Shown here: positions 13,775 to 14,509 of the stretch, one piece after another | Layout of the letters: each line of letters starts with the position of its first letter | How positions within the stretch are numbered: position 1 is the first letter of the stretch | NCBI GenBank assembly: GCA_964478235.1 | Contig: CAYZGX010000012.1 | Coordinates: 1-14,509, forward strand | Direction of reading: 5' to 3' | DNA length: 14,509 nt | From: 2-02-FULL-45-10 sp964478235 | GTDB lineage: Bacteria > Patescibacteriota > Patescibacteriia > Magasanikbacterales > GWA2-37-8 | Position numbers and translations under genes: made by a program | The notes under the pieces: generated by a model | What the model was told of the DNA's origin: nothing | What the model saw: the letters and a program-made list of their open reading frames with translations, nothing else | Databases searched by the model: none

Positions 13775-13808
13775 ACCTCTCGCACCGTCCGAAGACGATG
13801 CGAGAGGT
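13775..13808 (-). terminator. 3' hairpin with UUCG tetraloop after the GC-rich gene
   Basis: On the minus strand, ACCTCTCGCATCGTC pairs with GACGGTGCGAGAGGT: 15 bp with one U-G pair and a C(UUCG)G loop, the very stable tetraloop. On the plus strand the same position is a C-A mismatch, so the structure is fitted to minus-strand RNA. It begins 30 bases after the stop codon. A run of five T follows only 15 bases downstream (13755-13759), so it may act as a 3' stability element as much as a terminator. Confidence 0.75.
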
Positions 13809-13838
13809 ATCCCGATGACTGTCCGCGAACCCTCCCTC

Positions 13839-14135
13839 CTAGGCGGGCTGGCGGCTGGCCTCGCCGCTGACGCGGCGGGTCTTGATCTTGTTCCCGCGGG
13901 GCGGGAGCGGGAACTTCGGCTCCGAGCTCCGGCTGAACTCGCGGTCGAGCTCCTTGAAGGCGGCGTTGCGCTCGCCCTCGCAGAAGCCTTCGATCCGCAT
14001 CGCGTAGAGCATCTTCGCGACCTCCATGCCCTCCTCGTAGCTGCGGAAGCCGTTCTGACCACCGATCAGGGCTTCGTTCATCGTGAAGAACTTCTTGCCG
14101 TCCGACTTGTTGACGATACCGATCCGCTGGGCCAT
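13839..14135 (-). CDS. GC-rich foreign-looking gene, unknown 98-aa protein
   Basis: I do not recognise the product. It begins MAQRIGIVNKSDGKKFFTMN, has a helical-looking centre (FRSYEEGMEVAKMLYAMRIEGFCEGERNAAFKELDREF, in positions about 30-68) and a basic, Pro/Arg-rich, probably disordered tail (about 69-98, FPLPPRGNKIKTRR). There is one cysteine (near 52), no signal peptide and no membrane helix. Of 98 sense codons, 93 end in G or C, in strong contrast with the AT-leaning genes around it, and this third-position bias argues for real coding. The ATG at 14135 has a GGAG 8 bases upstream, the only clear Shine-Dalgarno sequence in the window. It has a consensus promoter, a structured leader of about 118 bases and a strong 3' hairpin, so it is probably a well-expressed single gene. 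A recent transfer from a GC-rich donor is the simplest explanation. Confidence 0.8.
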   Translation of the reverse strand: MAQRIGIVNKSDGKKFFTMNEALIGGQNGFRSYEEGMEVAKMLYAMRIEGFCEGERNAAFKELDREFSRSSEPKFPLPPRGNKIKTRRVSGEASRQPA

Positions 14136-14143
14136 AGCCTGAA

Positions 14144-14147
14144 CTCC
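14144..14147 (-). promoter_or_regulatory. Shine-Dalgarno sequence of the GC-rich gene
   Basis: GGAG on the minus strand, separated from the ATG at 14135 by 8 bases. It decides this start over a TTG 21 codons upstream and is unusual here, because the other genes lack a comparable site. Confidence 0.75.
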
Positions 14148-14199
14148 GTACAAGCGCCCCCTTAGCGCCTGCGAAAATGGGTTGGATTGAGTCAGCAAG

Positions 14200-14232
14200 G
14201 GGAAACAGTGGCGAAATGGCCACTCTTTTCCC
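14200..14232 (-). promoter_or_regulatory. Leader hairpin of the GC-rich gene
   Basis: In the minus-strand leader, GGGAAA plus AGTGGC pairs with GCCACT plus TTTCCC (12 bp with a small internal bulge) around a 6-base loop. It begins about 22 bases after the predicted transcription start and could stabilise the message or regulate it. No U tract follows, so it is not a terminator. Confidence 0.6.
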
Positions 14233-14260
14233 TAGCTGAGACTATAGGGTATAACGGCAT

Positions 14261-14289
14261 AGTATACATGATTTTAGCCTTTTTGTCAA
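14261..14289 (-). promoter_or_regulatory. Consensus sigma70 promoter of the GC-rich gene
   Basis: On the minus strand, TTGACA (14284-14289) and TATACT (14261-14266) are exactly 17 bases apart. Start expected near 14254. The hexamers and spacing are identical to those of the divergent tRNA promoter. Confidence 0.88.
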
Positions 14290-14336
14290 TGCCTGCGGTG
14301 CATAACTCTCCCCTACCCTTCCAGCCTCACCCTGTA

Positions 14337-14365
14337 TTGACAGGCGCCTACAAGTCGATTATACT
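14337..14365 (+). promoter_or_regulatory. Consensus sigma70 promoter of tRNA-Asn
   Basis: TTGACA (14337-14342) and TATACT (14360-14365) are exactly 17 bases apart; start expected near 14372, about 14 bases before the tRNA. The 47 bases between this -35 and the divergent one show no further motif that I can name. Confidence 0.9.
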
Positions 14366-14385
14366 AAGAACGTCAAAAACAATAT

Positions 14386-14460
14386 TCCGAGGTAGCGCAG
14401 CGGTAGCGCAGGAGACTGTTAATCTCTTGGTCGCGGGTTCGAATCCCGCCCTCGGAGCCA
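14386..14460 (+). tRNA. tRNA-Asn (anticodon GTT), CCA encoded
   Basis: Full cloverleaf: acceptor TCCGAGG pairs with CCTCGGA; D arm GCGC/GCGC; anticodon stem GGAGA/TCTCT with loop CTGTTAA and anticodon GTT at 14418-14420; T arm GCGGG/CCCGC with loop TTCGAAT. The discriminator base is G and CCA is encoded at 14458-14460. The short variable loop and the anticodon identify an asparagine tRNA reading AAC/AAT. Confidence 0.97.
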
Positions 14461-14461
14461 A

Positions 14462-14490
14462 AAAAAACACCCATTTTAGTGGGTTTTTTT
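14462..14490 (+). terminator. Intrinsic terminator of tRNA-Asn
   Basis: ACCCA pairs with TGGGT around TTTTAG, flanked by an A run upstream that can extend the stem and a run of seven T downstream, starting right after the tRNA CCA. Confidence 0.85.
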
Positions 14491-14509
14491 GTTTGAGCGT
14501 GCTGGGCGA

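Noticed and set aside
13576..14223. Long open frames on both strands overlapping the GC-rich gene (for example 13576-14223 minus, 13703-14062 minus and 13770-14165 plus).
   Set aside because: They are by-products of the high GC content, which removes stop codons in all frames. Only the frame 14135-13839 has the strong third-position G/C bias, a Shine-Dalgarno sequence and a fitting promoter.
13775..14254. The GC-rich segment as tmRNA, RNase P RNA or 6S RNA.
   Set aside because: I found no tRNA-like ends, tag-peptide frame or TTCGANTCC arm for tmRNA, and no conserved RNase P core motif. Codon-position bias fits a protein gene better. A structured RNA role in addition is not excluded.
1..14509. 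Recoding of UGA (genetic code 25).
   Set aside because: TGA ends tatD within the ATGA overlap and ends uppP at its expected length, so it works as a stop codon.
1..14509. CRISPR arrays, insertion sequences or attachment-site repeats.
   Set aside because: I saw no regularly spaced repeats, no transposase and no direct repeat of the tRNA-Asn 3' end within the window.

Overview
The window looks like a piece of chromosome from a small-genome bacterium, most likely a member of the Patescibacteria (Candidate Phyla Radiation). The reasons are tightly packed genes, trimmed versions of housekeeping enzymes (128-aa ATP synthase delta subunit, 221-aa RsmI, MetRS without a C-terminal tRNA-binding domain, ProRS without the editing insertion), a lone cysteine desulfurase with no Fe-S scaffold genes beside it, and a near absence of Shine-Dalgarno sequences. 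TGA serves as an ordinary stop codon (tatD, uppP), so the UGA-to-Gly recoding of Gracilibacteria/Absconditabacteria is unlikely. The lineage is an inference; no 16S rRNA gene is present.

Layout, in the direction of transcription (almost everything is on the minus strand). (1) 3264 to 1: an F1Fo ATP synthase operon, AtpZ/AtpI-like - a - c - b - delta - alpha, leaving the window inside alpha, with a sigma70-like promoter that starts the message almost at the first start codon. (2) 7030 to 3272: rsmI - metG - tatD - a kinase-like unknown, closed by a strong intrinsic terminator. (3) 11216 to 7061: proS - nucleotidyltransferase - glutaredoxin - DEDDy exonuclease - cysteine desulfurase, 1 to 9 bases apart, with a good promoter upstream of proS and a hairpin after the desulfurase. 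(4) uppP alone, with a terminator-like hairpin directly in front of its start codon. (5) bcp peroxiredoxin followed by a lipoprotein with a degenerate cupredoxin-like domain. (6) A plus-strand gene for a 43-aa very basic protein, convergent with a coiled-coil protein across a shared bidirectional terminator. (7) A 98-aa gene of very different base composition (93 of 98 sense codons end in G or C) with its own consensus promoter, leader hairpin and 3' hairpin, divergent from (8) a tRNA-Asn(GTT) gene with an equally strong promoter and its own terminator.

Most of the genes serve energy conversion, translation (Met and Pro charging, 16S rRNA methylation, probably tRNA thiolation), redox defence and envelope lipid recycling. 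The most unusual object is the GC-rich gene at 13839-14135. Its codon use, its clear Shine-Dalgarno sequence and its GC content all differ from its neighbours, yet it sits behind a promoter with the same -35 and -10 hexamers and spacing as the adjacent tRNA promoter. I do not recognise its product. A second unknown, at 3332-3949, shows the residue spacing of a protein-kinase-like fold.
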